From contig DKJZ01000105.1 in assembly GCA_002454975.1 (NCBI GenBank), positions 1-12,664 on the forward strand: 12,664 bases of DNA. Direction: 5' to 3'. This stretch comes from Hylemonella sp. UBA6679 (GTDB lineage Bacteria > Pseudomonadota > Gammaproteobacteria > Burkholderiales > Burkholderiaceae_C). This document shows positions 1 to 6,327 of this stretch, piece after piece; within the stretch, counting starts at the first letter, position 1, and the number at the start of each line of letters is the position of its first letter. A model generated the notes under the pieces. That model ran no database searches. It was not told the origin of the DNA and worked only from the letters and a program-made list of their open reading frames with translations. Both the position numbers and the translations under genes were made by a program.

Positions 1-70
1 GAACGTGTTCCCGATGGTGCAAGCCGGCAAAGGCATCACTGAGATGCTTTTGGGCTCGGAAGATCTGTGA
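1..70 (+). CDS. ilvB: Acetolactate synthase large subunit, C-terminal end only (partial)
   Basis: Only the last 22 codons are visible, reading NVFPMVQAGKGITEMLLGSE then DL and TGA at 68-70. The motif with PMV..GKG is typical of the C-terminus of the catalytic subunit of acetohydroxyacid synthase, which uses thiamine diphosphate to condense two pyruvates, or pyruvate and 2-oxobutyrate, as the first common step to Val, Leu and Ile. The call is supported by ilvN starting 10 bases after the stop, because large and small subunits are normally cotranscribed and form one complex. The rest of the gene and its promoter lie to the left of the window. Confidence 0.9.
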   Translation, partial: NVFPMVQAGKGITEMLLGSEDL

Positions 71-80
71 GGAGACCGAC

Positions 81-572
81 ATGAAACACATCATTGCAGT
101 TCTGCTCGAAAACGAACCCGGCGCCTTGTCGCGCGTGGTGGGCCTGTTCTCGGCCCGTGGCTACAACATCGAGTCGCTCACCGTGGCGCCGACCGAAGAC
201 CCGAGCCTGTCGCGCATGACCATCCAGACCACCGGGTCGGATGACGTGATCGAACAAATCACCAAACACCTCAACCGCCTCATCGAGGTGGTCAAGGTGG
301 TGGACCTCACCGAAGGCGCCTACACCGAGCGCGAGCTCATGATGGTCAAGGTGCGTGCGGTGGGCAAAGAACGCGAGGAGATGAAGCGCATGGCTGACAT
401 CTTCCGCGGTCGCATCATCGATGTGACCGACAAGAGCTACACCATTGAGCTCACTGGCGACCAATCCAAAAACGATGCGTTCCTGGAAGCCCTTGAAAAA
501 GGCGTCATCCTGGAAACCGTGCGGACAGGCTCGAGCGGCATCGGCCGTGGCGAGCGGATTTTGCGTGTTTGA
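81..572 (+). CDS. ilvN: Acetolactate synthase small (regulatory) subunit
   Basis: The 163-residue product matches the usual length of the long IlvN/IlvH form. An N-terminal ACT domain (about residues 3-75) carries the N11-E-P-G14-A-L-S motif and NIESLTV at 29-35, the region where valine binds in this family. The C-terminal domain (about 85-160) activates the catalytic subunit. By family knowledge the protein confers valine feedback inhibition on IlvB in the cytoplasm. The ATG at 81 is preceded by GAGGAG (69-74), which overlaps the ilvB stop, so the two are probably translationally linked. ilvC follows after 21 bases in the same operon. Confidence 0.97.
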   Translation: MKHIIAVLLENEPGALSRVVGLFSARGYNIESLTVAPTEDPSLSRMTIQTTGSDDVIEQITKHLNRLIEVVKVVDLTEGAYTERELMMVKVRAVGKEREEMKRMADIFRGRIIDVTDKSYTIELTGDQSKNDAFLEALEKGVILETVRTGSSGIGRGERILRV

Positions 573-593
573 TTTTTTTATCAGGAGAAGAAG

Positions 594-1607
594 ATGAAAG
601 TTTTTTACGACAAAGATTGTGATCTGAGCTTGATCAAGGGCAAGACCGTGGCCATCATCGGTTACGGCAGCCAGGGCCATGCCCACGCGCAAAACCTCAA
701 CGACTCCGGCGTTAAGGTGGTGGTGGGCTTGCGCAAAGGCGGCGCTTCTTGGGACAAAGTGGCCAAGGCTGGCCTCAAAGTGGCTGAAGTCAACGAAGCC
801 GTGGCTTCGGCTGACGTGGTCATGATTTTGTTGCCCGACGAGAACATCGCTGGTGTGTACAAAGACATCGAGTCTTCCTTGAAGCAAGGCGCTTCTTTGG
901 CATTCGCGCACGGCTTTAACGTGCACTACAACCAAGTCGTGCCCCGCGCTGACCTGGACGTGTGGATGGTGGCCCCCAAGGCCCCAGGCCACACCGTGCG
1001 TAACACCTACACCCAAGGTGGCGGCGTGCCCCACCTGGTGGCAGTGCACCAAGACAAATCGGGCAAAGCCCGTGACTTGGCCCTGAGCTACGCCATGGCC
1101 AACGGTGGCGGCAAGGCCGGCATCATCGAGACCAACTTCAAAGAAGAAACCGAAACCGACTTGTTCGGCGAGCAGGCCGTGTTGTGCGGCGGCGCGGTTG
1201 AACTCATCAAGATGGGCTACGAGACCCTGGTGGAAGCCGGCTACGCGCCCGAGATGGCCTACTTTGAGTGCTTGCACGAGCTCAAACTCATCGTCGACCT
1301 GATCTACGAAGGCGGCATTGCCAACATGAACTACTCGATCTCCAACAACGCGGAGTTCGGTGAGTACGTGACCGGCCCTGAGGTGATCAACGAAGAGTCG
1401 CGCAAAGCCATGCGCAACGCTTTGAAGCGCGTTCAAAACGGTGACTACGCCAAGATGTTCATCCAAGAAGGTCGCTTGAACTACCCAAGCATGACCGCAC
1501 GTCGCCGCAACACCGCCGACCACTCCATCGAGGTGGTGGGTGCCCAGCTGCGCGCCATGATGCCTTGGATTGCCAAGAACAAACTGGTGGACCAAACGCG
1601 CAACTGA
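594..1607 (+). CDS. ilvC: Ketol-acid reductoisomerase (NADP+), class I
   Basis: The 337-residue length fits the short class I enzyme, which isomerises and reduces acetolactate or acetohydroxybutyrate with NADPH and Mg2+, the second step to Val/Leu/Ile. The N-terminal Rossmann domain has GYGSQG at 23-28 and R47/K48, which suit the NADPH phosphate. The helical knotted C-terminal domain has D189-LFG-E193 for Mg2+, with E225 in YFECLHE and S250 as further active-site residues; H106 lies in FAHGFN. The ATG at 594 has AGGAG at 583-587. The gene ends just before a strong terminator, so ilvB-ilvN-ilvC appears to close here. I saw no in-frame CTA Leu codon, which matters for the leuA leader downstream. 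Confidence 0.98.
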   Translation: MKVFYDKDCDLSLIKGKTVAIIGYGSQGHAHAQNLNDSGVKVVVGLRKGGASWDKVAKAGLKVAEVNEAVASADVVMILLPDENIAGVYKDIESSLKQGASLAFAHGFNVHYNQVVPRADLDVWMVAPKAPGHTVRNTYTQGGGVPHLVAVHQDKSGKARDLALSYAMANGGGKAGIIETNFKEETETDLFGEQAVLCGGAVELIKMGYETLVEAGYAPEMAYFECLHELKLIVDLIYEGGIANMNYSISNNAEFGEYVTGPEVINEESRKAMRNALKRVQNGDYAKMFIQEGRLNYPSMTARRRNTADHSIEVVGAQLRAMMPWIAKNKLVDQTRN

Positions 1608-1625
1608 TCCTCGCGTGTAAGATCG

Positions 1626-1656
1626 AAGGCCACCACGCGGTGGCCTTTGTTTTTTT
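1626..1656 (+). terminator. Rho-independent terminator after ilvC
   Basis: A perfect 9-bp stem pairs AAGGCCACC (1626-1634) with GGTGGCCTT (1639-1647) around a 4-base loop, followed by a T-rich tract to 1656 broken by one G. It lies 18 bases after the ilvC stop and ends only 11 bases before the pssA ATG. It therefore should end the ilvBNC transcript, yet it leaves almost no room for a pssA promoter downstream. Confidence 0.87.
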
Positions 1657-1667
1657 GGAGTAATGCG

Positions 1668-2480
1668 ATGCACGATGGGTCTAACTCGGGTTTGACCGAG
1701 CCCGGTGTGATGGTGAAGAAGCGACGCAAGGGCATTTACATCCTGCCCAACTTGTTCACGCTCGGCGGTTTGTTCGGTGGCTTTTACGCCATCGTGATGG
1801 CCATGAACGAGCGTTACGACCTGGCCGCCCTCGGGGTGTTTGCGGCCATGATTTTTGACAGCCTCGACGGCCGTGTGGCCCGCATGACCAACACGCAAAG
1901 CGCGTTTGGCGAGCAAATGGATTCGCTATCCGACATGGTGTCCTTTGGCGCGGCCCCCGCTTTGATTGCGTATGAGTGGGCCTTGCGCGGCATGGGCCGT
2001 TGGGGCTGGATTGCCGCCTTTGTGTACTGCGCCTGCGCGGCCCTGCGCCTGGCCCGCTTCAATGTGAACACCGGCGTGGTCGACAAGCGCTATTTTCAGG
2101 GCTTGCCTTCACCGGCCGCGGCTGCCTTGGTGATGGGCTTCATTTGGATTTGTACCGAGCTTGACGTGGCAGGCCCCTCGGTGGCTTGGCCCATGTCGCT
2201 GCTGGCCCTCTACACGGGCCTGACCATGGTGAGCAATGTGCCGTTTTACAGCTTCAAAGACTTGAAGATGAAAAAGAGCGTGCCTTTCACCGTGATTGTG
2301 CTCATCGCACTGGGCATTGCGGTGGTCAACATCCACCCGCCTGTGGTGTTGTTTGCGGTGTTCATGGTGTATGGCCTGAGTGGCTATGTGCTGTATGCGG
2401 TGCGCAAGGTCAAGGGTCAGCAAACCAGCGTGATCAGCACCTCGACCGATGAACCCGATGAGCGTGGCTTGCACAAGTGA
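1668..2480 (+). CDS. pssA: CDP-diacylglycerol--serine O-phosphatidyltransferase (phosphatidylserine synthase)
   Basis: This 270-residue integral membrane enzyme makes phosphatidylserine, the precursor of phosphatidylethanolamine, from CDP-diacylglycerol and L-serine at the inner membrane. The full CDP-alcohol phosphotransferase signature D-x2-DG-x2-AR-x8-G-x3-D-x3-D is present, starting at D64 (DSLDGRVAR ... GEQMDSLSD). About eight hydrophobic segments follow a short basic N-terminus (KKRRKG near 17-22). I chose the ATG at 1668 because GGAG lies at 1657-1660 with a 7-base spacer; the frame is open upstream to a TTG at 1647 inside the terminator, which is unlikely to be used. The C-terminal tail is polar. 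It sits between ilvC and leuA, an arrangement I recall from other Burkholderiales, with no known metabolic reason. Confidence 0.95.
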   Translation: MHDGSNSGLTEPGVMVKKRRKGIYILPNLFTLGGLFGGFYAIVMAMNERYDLAALGVFAAMIFDSLDGRVARMTNTQSAFGEQMDSLSDMVSFGAAPALIAYEWALRGMGRWGWIAAFVYCACAALRLARFNVNTGVVDKRYFQGLPSPAAAALVMGFIWICTELDVAGPSVAWPMSLLALYTGLTMVSNVPFYSFKDLKMKKSVPFTVIVLIALGIAVVNIHPPVVLFAVFMVYGLSGYVLYAVRKVKGQQTSVISTSTDEPDERGLHK

Positions 2481-2494
2481 TGTTGAAATTTGTG

Positions 2495-2507
2495 TTACAT
2501 TGATTTC
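2495..2507 (+). promoter_or_regulatory. Possible -10 element for the leuA leader transcript
   Basis: TTACAT at 2495-2500 is a fair -10 hexamer, and a start 7-8 bases later would fall at or next to the leader ATG at 2508. No good -35 stands at 16-18 bases: TTGCAC (2469-2474) is 20 bases upstream, and TTGAAA (2483-2488) is too close. The call rests mainly on the need for a promoter between pssA and the leader ORF. Readthrough from pssA is the alternative. Confidence 0.35.
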
Positions 2508-2561
2508 ATGAACAACGCGCTAGAGCTCAACCTGCTACGCCAACACGGGCGGAAACAGTAG
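2508..2561 (+). CDS. Leucine-rich leader peptide of a leuA attenuator (leuL-like)
   Basis: This 17-codon ORF reads MNNALELNLLRQHGRKQ and stops at TAG 2559-2561. Four of residues 5-10 are Leu, coded CTA, CTC, CTG, CTA; CTA is rare here, with none seen in frame in ilvC or leuA. That is the pattern of ribosome-stalling leader peptides that sense charged tRNA-Leu. It sits 78 bases before leuA and directly ahead of a strong terminator hairpin. There is no Shine-Dalgarno before the ATG (only TGATTTC), so translation may begin at the mRNA 5' end. It is too short for standard gene finding. Function is inferred from position, composition and RNA folding; the peptide itself probably has no other role. 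Confidence 0.75.
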   Translation: MNNALELNLLRQHGRKQ

Positions 2562-2590
2562 CGCGAGCGCCTTTTTCCATCAAAGCCCGT
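2545..2590 (+). promoter_or_regulatory. Antiterminator pairing in the leuA leader
   Basis: ACGGGC at 2545-2550 (inside the leader ORF, after the Leu codons) is perfectly complementary to GCCCGT at 2585-2590, the 5' arm of the terminator, so the two structures exclude each other. A third pairing joins CGCGCTA (2516-2522, start of the Leu codons) to TAGCGCG (2559-2565, at the leader stop), 7 bp. ACGGGC can also pair in part with CGCC at 2568-2571. A ribosome stalled on the early Leu codons would leave 2545-2550 free to pair and open the terminator, whereas a ribosome at the stop codon would cover it. The base pairing is read directly; the regulatory outcome is inference. Confidence 0.6.
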
Positions 2591-2617
2591 CTGCCTCGCA
2601 ACGGGCTTTTTTGTTTT
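2582..2617 (+). terminator. Intrinsic terminator (attenuator) upstream of leuA
   Basis: A perfect 9-bp stem pairs AAAGCCCGT (2582-2590) with ACGGGCTTT (2601-2609) around a 10-base loop, with a T-rich run through 2617 interrupted by one G. It lies 20 bases after the leader ORF stop and 21 bases before the leuA ATG. That position is wrong for simply ending pssA, whose stop is 100 bases upstream, but right for an attenuator controlling leuA. Confidence 0.85.
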
Positions 2618-2638
2618 AATTTCTGTACGGAGCACACC

Positions 2639-4177
2639 ATGGCCGATAAATTGATCATCTTCGATACCACCTTGCGTGATGGCGAGCAGTCGCCTGGCGC
2701 GTCGATGACCAAGGACGAAAAACTGCGCATCGCACGCCAGTTGGAGCGCCTCAAGGTCGATGTGATCGAGGCCGGTTTTGCCGCCAGCTCCAATGGCGAC
2801 TTTGAGGCTGTGCAGCTCATTGCCAACAACATCAAAGACTCCACCGTATGCACCTTGTCGCGCGCCAACGACCGCGACATCTCCCGCGCCGCCGAAGCTT
2901 TGAAGGGCGCCAACAGCGCGCGCATCCACACCTTCATTGCCACCTCGGCGCTGCACATGGAGAAAAAGCTGCGCATGACCCCCGAGCAGGTGCTCGAGCA
3001 GGCCAAGCAGTCGGTGCGTTTTGCCCGTAATTTGGTGGGCGACATAGAGTTCAGCCCCGAAGACGGCTACCGCAGCGATGTGGACTTTCTCTGCCGCGTC
3101 ATCGAGGCGGTGATTGCCGAGGGCGCCACCACCATCAACGTGCCCGACACCGTGGGTTACGCCGTGCCCGAGTTGTACGGCAACTTCATCAAAACTTTGC
3201 GTGAGCGCGTGCCCAATTCCGACAAAGCCATTTGGTCGGTGCATTGCCACAACGACCTCGGTATGGCCGTGGCCAATTCGCTCGCTGGTGTGAAGATTGG
3301 CGGCGCACGCCAGGTGGAGTGCACCATCAACGGCCTGGGCGAGCGGGCGGGCAACTGCTCTTTGGAAGAAATTGTGATGGCGGTCAAAACCCGCCGCGAT
3401 TACTTCAACCTCGACTTGGGCATCGACACCAAACACATCGTGGCAGCCAGCCGCATGGTGAGCCAAACCACCGGTTTTGTGGTGCAGCCCAACAAGGCGG
3501 TGGTGGGGGCCAATGCCTTTGCGCACGCCTCGGGCATCCACCAAGACGGCGTGCTCAAAGCGCGCGACACCTATGAAATCATGCGCGCCGAAGACGTGGG
3601 CTGGAGCGCCAACAAAATCGTGCTGGGCAAGCTCAGCGGGCGCAACGCCTTCAAGCAGCGCTTGCAAGATTTGGGCGTGTCATTGGAAAGCGAGAGCGAA
3701 CTCAATGCCGCCTTTGCCCGCTTCAAAGAGCTGGCCGACCGCAAGAGCGAGATTTTTGACGAAGACATCTTGGCCCTGGTCAGCGACGAGAGCGTGACCA
3801 ACGAAAAAGAGCAGTACGGCTTTGTCTCCCTTTCGCAGCGCAGCGAAACTGGCGAGCAGCCGCACGCCGCCATCGTCTTCACCGTTGCCGGCAAAGAGGT
3901 CAAGAGCGCCTCGCAGGGCAACGGCCCAGTGGACGCCTCGCTCAAAGCCATCGAGTCGCACGTCAAGAGCGGCGCCGAGATGGTGCTGTACTCGGTCAAT
4001 GCCATCAGCGGCTCGACCGAAAGCCAAGGCGAGGTGACCGTGCGCTTGCAAAACAGCGGCCGTGTGGTCAATGGCGTGGGCTCAGACCCCGACATCGTGG
4101 TGGCCTCGGCCAAGGCGTATTTGAGCGCTTTGAACAAGCTGCAAAGCAAGGCCGACCGGGTGGCGGCCCAGGGCTGA
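2639..4177 (+). CDS. leuA: 2-Isopropylmalate synthase
   Basis: The 512-residue product matches the long bacterial LeuA. It condenses 2-ketoisovalerate with acetyl-CoA, the committed step to leucine, in the cytoplasm. The TIM-barrel catalytic domain starts with TTLRDGEQSPG (metal ligand D14), carries the metal-binding H202-C-H204-ND motif and N239 in the GERAGNC segment, and the second signature GIHQDG at 299-304. The C-terminal region (about 390-512) is the LeuA dimerisation domain where leucine feedback-inhibits. The ATG at 2639 has GGAG at 2629-2632, 6 bases upstream. The attenuator in front suggests that transcription also responds to leucine supply. No leuBCD genes are adjacent on the right. 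Confidence 0.98.
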   Translation: MADKLIIFDTTLRDGEQSPGASMTKDEKLRIARQLERLKVDVIEAGFAASSNGDFEAVQLIANNIKDSTVCTLSRANDRDISRAAEALKGANSARIHTFIATSALHMEKKLRMTPEQVLEQAKQSVRFARNLVGDIEFSPEDGYRSDVDFLCRVIEAVIAEGATTINVPDTVGYAVPELYGNFIKTLRERVPNSDKAIWSVHCHNDLGMAVANSLAGVKIGGARQVECTINGLGERAGNCSLEEIVMAVKTRRDYFNLDLGIDTKHIVAASRMVSQTTGFVVQPNKAVVGANAFAHASGIHQDGVLKARDTYEIMRAEDVGWSANKIVLGKLSGRNAFKQRLQDLGVSLESESELNAAFARFKELADRKSEIFDEDILALVSDESVTNEKEQYGFVSLSQRSETGEQPHAAIVFTVAGKEVKSASQGNGPVDASLKAIESHVKSGAEMVLYSVNAISGSTESQGEVTVRLQNSGRVVNGVGSDPDIVVASAKAYLSALNKLQSKADRVAAQG

Positions 4178-4229
4178 GCCCGTGTCAAGCGGCTCAATCT
4201 GGGTGAATCTGGCTCAATTCTTGGGTTTG

Positions 4230-4286
4230 TTCAGAAAATAACTGTAAAAAATGATGCAAGTTGTTGATGCAGCATGGTTTTCTGAA
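4230..4286 (+). promoter_or_regulatory. A/T-rich control region with inverted repeat upstream of pbpG
   Basis: TTCAGAAAA (4230-4238) is exactly mirrored by TTTTCTGAA (4278-4286), a 9-bp inverted repeat with a 39-base gap. Between the arms are a promoter-like TGTAAAAAAT (4243-4252), with a weak TTGGGT at 4221-4226 as possible -35, and a TGATGCA direct repeat (4252-4258 and 4265-4271). The stretch is much richer in A/T than its surroundings. It could be a promoter with paired operator half-sites or a 5'-UTR hairpin; which one cannot be told from sequence alone. Confidence 0.35.
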
Positions 4287-4329
4287 TAAACTCTATGAAT
4301 TGATCAAAGTGATAAAAGGAATCCGGGTG

Positions 4330-5337
4330 ATGCGTATGAACCGTTGGCTCTTGAACCTGGCTGGCATGCTTGCCTTGGTGTGTTCCACGGCCGTGTTTGC
4401 CGCAGCCCCGGTGGCCTCCGAGAAAAAAGCCAGCGCCTCAGCCACCAACACCGCCAAACGCAAGGCTGCGCCCAGCACCAAACCCCGCCCTGTGGTTAAA
4501 AACGTGGCGCAGCGCAACGCTGTGCCGCGTGCAGCAGCGCGTCCCTCGCACGGCCAGTTGGCGGGTTTGCATGGTCGCCAAGACGCCTTGGCCTTGAATT
4601 CCAGCGTGGCCCTGGTCATCGACCAAGACACCAACGAGGTGCTGTTCAGCAAAAACGAGCAAGCCGTTTTGCCCATCGCCTCGCTCACCAAGCTTATGAC
4701 GGGCCTGATCATCAGCGAAGCCAAGCTCTCGATGGACGAGGTCATCACCATCACCCAGGCCGACGTGGACACCGAAAAGGGCAGCACCTCGCGCCTCAAA
4801 GTGGGTGCCCAACTCACCCGCCGCGAAATGCTGCACCTGGCCTTGATGTCGAGCGAAAACCGTGCCGCCAGCGCCCTGGGCCGCACCTACCCGGGCGGTT
4901 TGCAAACCTTTGTGGGCCTGATGAACGCCAAGGCGCGCCAGCTTGGCATGCACGACACCAACTATGTGGAGCCCACCGGCTTGTCGAGCAAAAACCAATC
5001 CAGCGCCAAAGACCTGGCGATTTTGGTCAACCAAGCTTCGGAAGACGCGATTTTGCGAGAGTTCTCCACCTCGCACGGCCACCAAGTGGCGGTGGGGCGC
5101 CAAACCCTGCAGTACAACAACACCAACCGCTTGGTGAAAAGCCCAGCGTGGGACATCGGGGTGCAAAAAACCGGCTACATCTCTGAGGCTGGCCAATGCT
5201 TGGTGATGCAGGCCAAGGTGTCGGGCCGCAAACTCATCATGGTGTTTTTGGATTCGGCCGGTAAGCTCACCCGCATTGCAGACGCTGAGCGTGTGCGCCG
5301 GTGGGTGGAAGCCCGCTCGGTCATGACGCCCACCTGA
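4330..5337 (+). CDS. pbpG: D-alanyl-D-alanine endopeptidase/carboxypeptidase, PBP7-like (peptidase S11)
   Basis: This 335-residue secreted serine peptidase acts on peptidoglycan D,D-peptide bonds in the periplasm. All three penicillin-binding motifs are present: S118-LT-K121, S175-E-N177 and K280-T-G282. The N-terminus is a signal peptide (MRMNR, hydrophobic 6-20, cut probably after VFA at 23). Residues 27-85 form a basic Ala/Lys/Pro-rich stretch that may bind the wall. The domain ends near residue 330 without the C-terminal beta-domain and amphipathic anchor of DacA/DacC, which points to PBP7 rather than PBP5/6. I chose ATG 4330 (AAAGGA at 4315-4320); the open frame to TTG 4261 would put 23 residues before the signal sequence. 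ATG 4336 is also possible. Confidence 0.9.
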   Translation: MRMNRWLLNLAGMLALVCSTAVFAAAPVASEKKASASATNTAKRKAAPSTKPRPVVKNVAQRNAVPRAAARPSHGQLAGLHGRQDALALNSSVALVIDQDTNEVLFSKNEQAVLPIASLTKLMTGLIISEAKLSMDEVITITQADVDTEKGSTSRLKVGAQLTRREMLHLALMSSENRAASALGRTYPGGLQTFVGLMNAKARQLGMHDTNYVEPTGLSSKNQSSAKDLAILVNQASEDAILREFSTSHGHQVAVGRQTLQYNNTNRLVKSPAWDIGVQKTGYISEAGQCLVMQAKVSGRKLIMVFLDSAGKLTRIADAERVRRWVEARSVMTPT

Positions 5338-5394
5338 GCAACTTTTTCGCCGGCTCGACAAAATCTCAGGCTTGCGCTGCCCCAAGCGCCAATA

Positions 5395-5420
5395 AAAAAC
5401 GCCTCATCCGAGGCGTTTTT
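5395..5420. terminator. Bidirectional intrinsic terminator between pbpG and the iclR-type gene
   Basis: AAAAACGCCTC (5395-5405) pairs with GAGGCGTTTTT (5410-5420), 11 bp with a 4-base loop. T-runs flank the hairpin on both strands, so it can stop pbpG from the left and the leftward regulator transcript from the right. Confidence 0.88.
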
Positions 5421-5435
5421 GTTATGGATTTGATA

Positions 5436-5468
5436 GCAGCTAGGCCATAACCCACGCGGTCTAGCGGC
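5436..5468. repeat. Palindrome resembling a Comamonadaceae intergenic repeat (degenerate copy)
   Basis: GCTAGGCC (5439-5446) pairs with GGTCTAGC (5458-5465) with one G-U, and two more pairs lie beyond a mismatch, giving a hairpin with an 11-base loop. The flanking TTTGATAGCAGCTAG (5429-5443) resembles the start of a dispersed palindrome I remember from Acidovorax/Polaromonas-type genomes (TGATAGCTGCTAGCGC...). There is only this one copy in the window, so the repeat status is from memory. Confidence 0.4.
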
Positions 5469-5477
5469 CCAAAAGCT

Positions 5478-6257
5478 TTAAGATTGCTGGTAACCCAGCG
5501 CGCGCGAAATGTCTGCAGCCACGGCTTGCAGCTTGGGCAGCCATTCTTCCTCAAGACGCCCAGCAGGTGCAGAAATCGACAGCCCGGCCACCAGCTTGCC
5601 TTGGTCGTCGTAAATGCCCGCTGCCATGCAGCGCACGCCCAGCTCAAGCTCCTCGTTGTCATGGGCCACCTCGTACTGGCGGACCTTGCCCAGCTCGCGC
5701 TCGAGGTTGGGCAGCTGGGTGATGCTGTTTTTGGTGTGCCCGCTCAGGCCCGTGCGGGTGGCGTAGGCGCGCACACGCTGCGGGTCGTCTGCGGCCAAAA
5801 ACAACTTGCCCACCGACGTTAAGTGCAGGGGCGCGCGCCCGCCAATGGCACGCACCACCTGCATGCCCGAGCGCTCGCTGTACGCGCGCTCCACGTACAC
5901 AATCTCGTCGCCTTGGCGCATGCTCAGGTTCACCGGCTGCTGAATTTGCTTGTGCAGCTCACGCATGGGCAGCAAGGCCGCATCGCGCACATTCAAGCGT
6001 CCTTTGACCAGGTTGCCCAGTTCCAGCAAGCGCATGCCCAGCCGGTAGGTGCCGGGCTGGGGCCGGTCGACAAAGCGGCCGATGGCCAGGTCGTTCAAGA
6101 TGCGGTGGGTGGTGGAGGGGTGCAGCCCGGTTTTTTCGCTGATGTCTTTGAGCGACATCGCTTCTTCGCGCTGCGAGAGCACGTCCATCAGCGCGAACAT
6201 GCGCTCAATGACTTGCACGGTCGGGGTAGATGGAAGATCCTGGTCGGTTTTTCTCAT
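5478..6257 (-). CDS. IclR-family transcriptional regulator
   Basis: The 259-residue product has the standard IclR layout. A winged helix-turn-helix lies at about 14-75 (VQVIERMFALMDVL, then SLKDISEKTGLHPSTTHRIL as recognition region), and an effector-binding domain at about 90-255 includes SVGKLFLA (148-155), GVRCMAAGIYD with C210, and GLSISAPAGRL near 225-234. Such proteins bind small carboxylates or aromatics as dimers or tetramers and activate or repress nearby catabolic genes; the target here is not evident. I chose the ATG at 6257 because TGGAG (6264-6268) sits 6 bases upstream, rather than TTG 6269 within that same site. It lies 70 bases after bpt on the same strand and may have its own promoter. 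Confidence 0.93.
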   Translation of the reverse strand: MRKTDQDLPSTPTVQVIERMFALMDVLSQREEAMSLKDISEKTGLHPSTTHRILNDLAIGRFVDRPQPGTYRLGMRLLELGNLVKGRLNVRDAALLPMRELHKQIQQPVNLSMRQGDEIVYVERAYSERSGMQVVRAIGGRAPLHLTSVGKLFLAADDPQRVRAYATRTGLSGHTKNSITQLPNLERELGKVRQYEVAHDNEELELGVRCMAAGIYDDQGKLVAGLSISAPAGRLEEEWLPKLQAVAADISRALGYQQS

Positions 6258-6281
6258 CGTGGGCTCCAAAACTGAAGCTCT

Positions 6282-6287
6282 ATTTTA
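6282..6287 (-). promoter_or_regulatory. Possible -10 element for the IclR-type gene
   Basis: On the minus strand TAAAAT stands 24 bases before the ATG at 6257, in an A/T-richer patch between bpt and the regulator. No convincing -35 is visible; TTAACC is at about 19 bases. Cotranscription from bpt is the alternative. Confidence 0.3.
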
Positions 6288-6327
6288 CGCTATGAAATCT
6301 GGCGTGGGTTAACTCTCTCATGCACCG

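Noticed and set aside
36..1916. 626-codon open frame on the minus strand across ilvN, ilvC and pssA
   Set aside because: It is antisense to three well-identified genes and has a His/Val-rich nonsense composition. It is open only because of the codon bias of the real genes.
2495..3667. 390-codon minus-strand frame opposite leuA
   Set aside because: It is a shadow of leuA, lacks recognisable motifs, and would overlap the attenuator.
4160..4176. GGGC-TGA-GCCC hairpin at the leuA stop as a terminator
   Set aside because: The stem is only 4 bp and no T-run follows, so there is no support for an intrinsic terminator.
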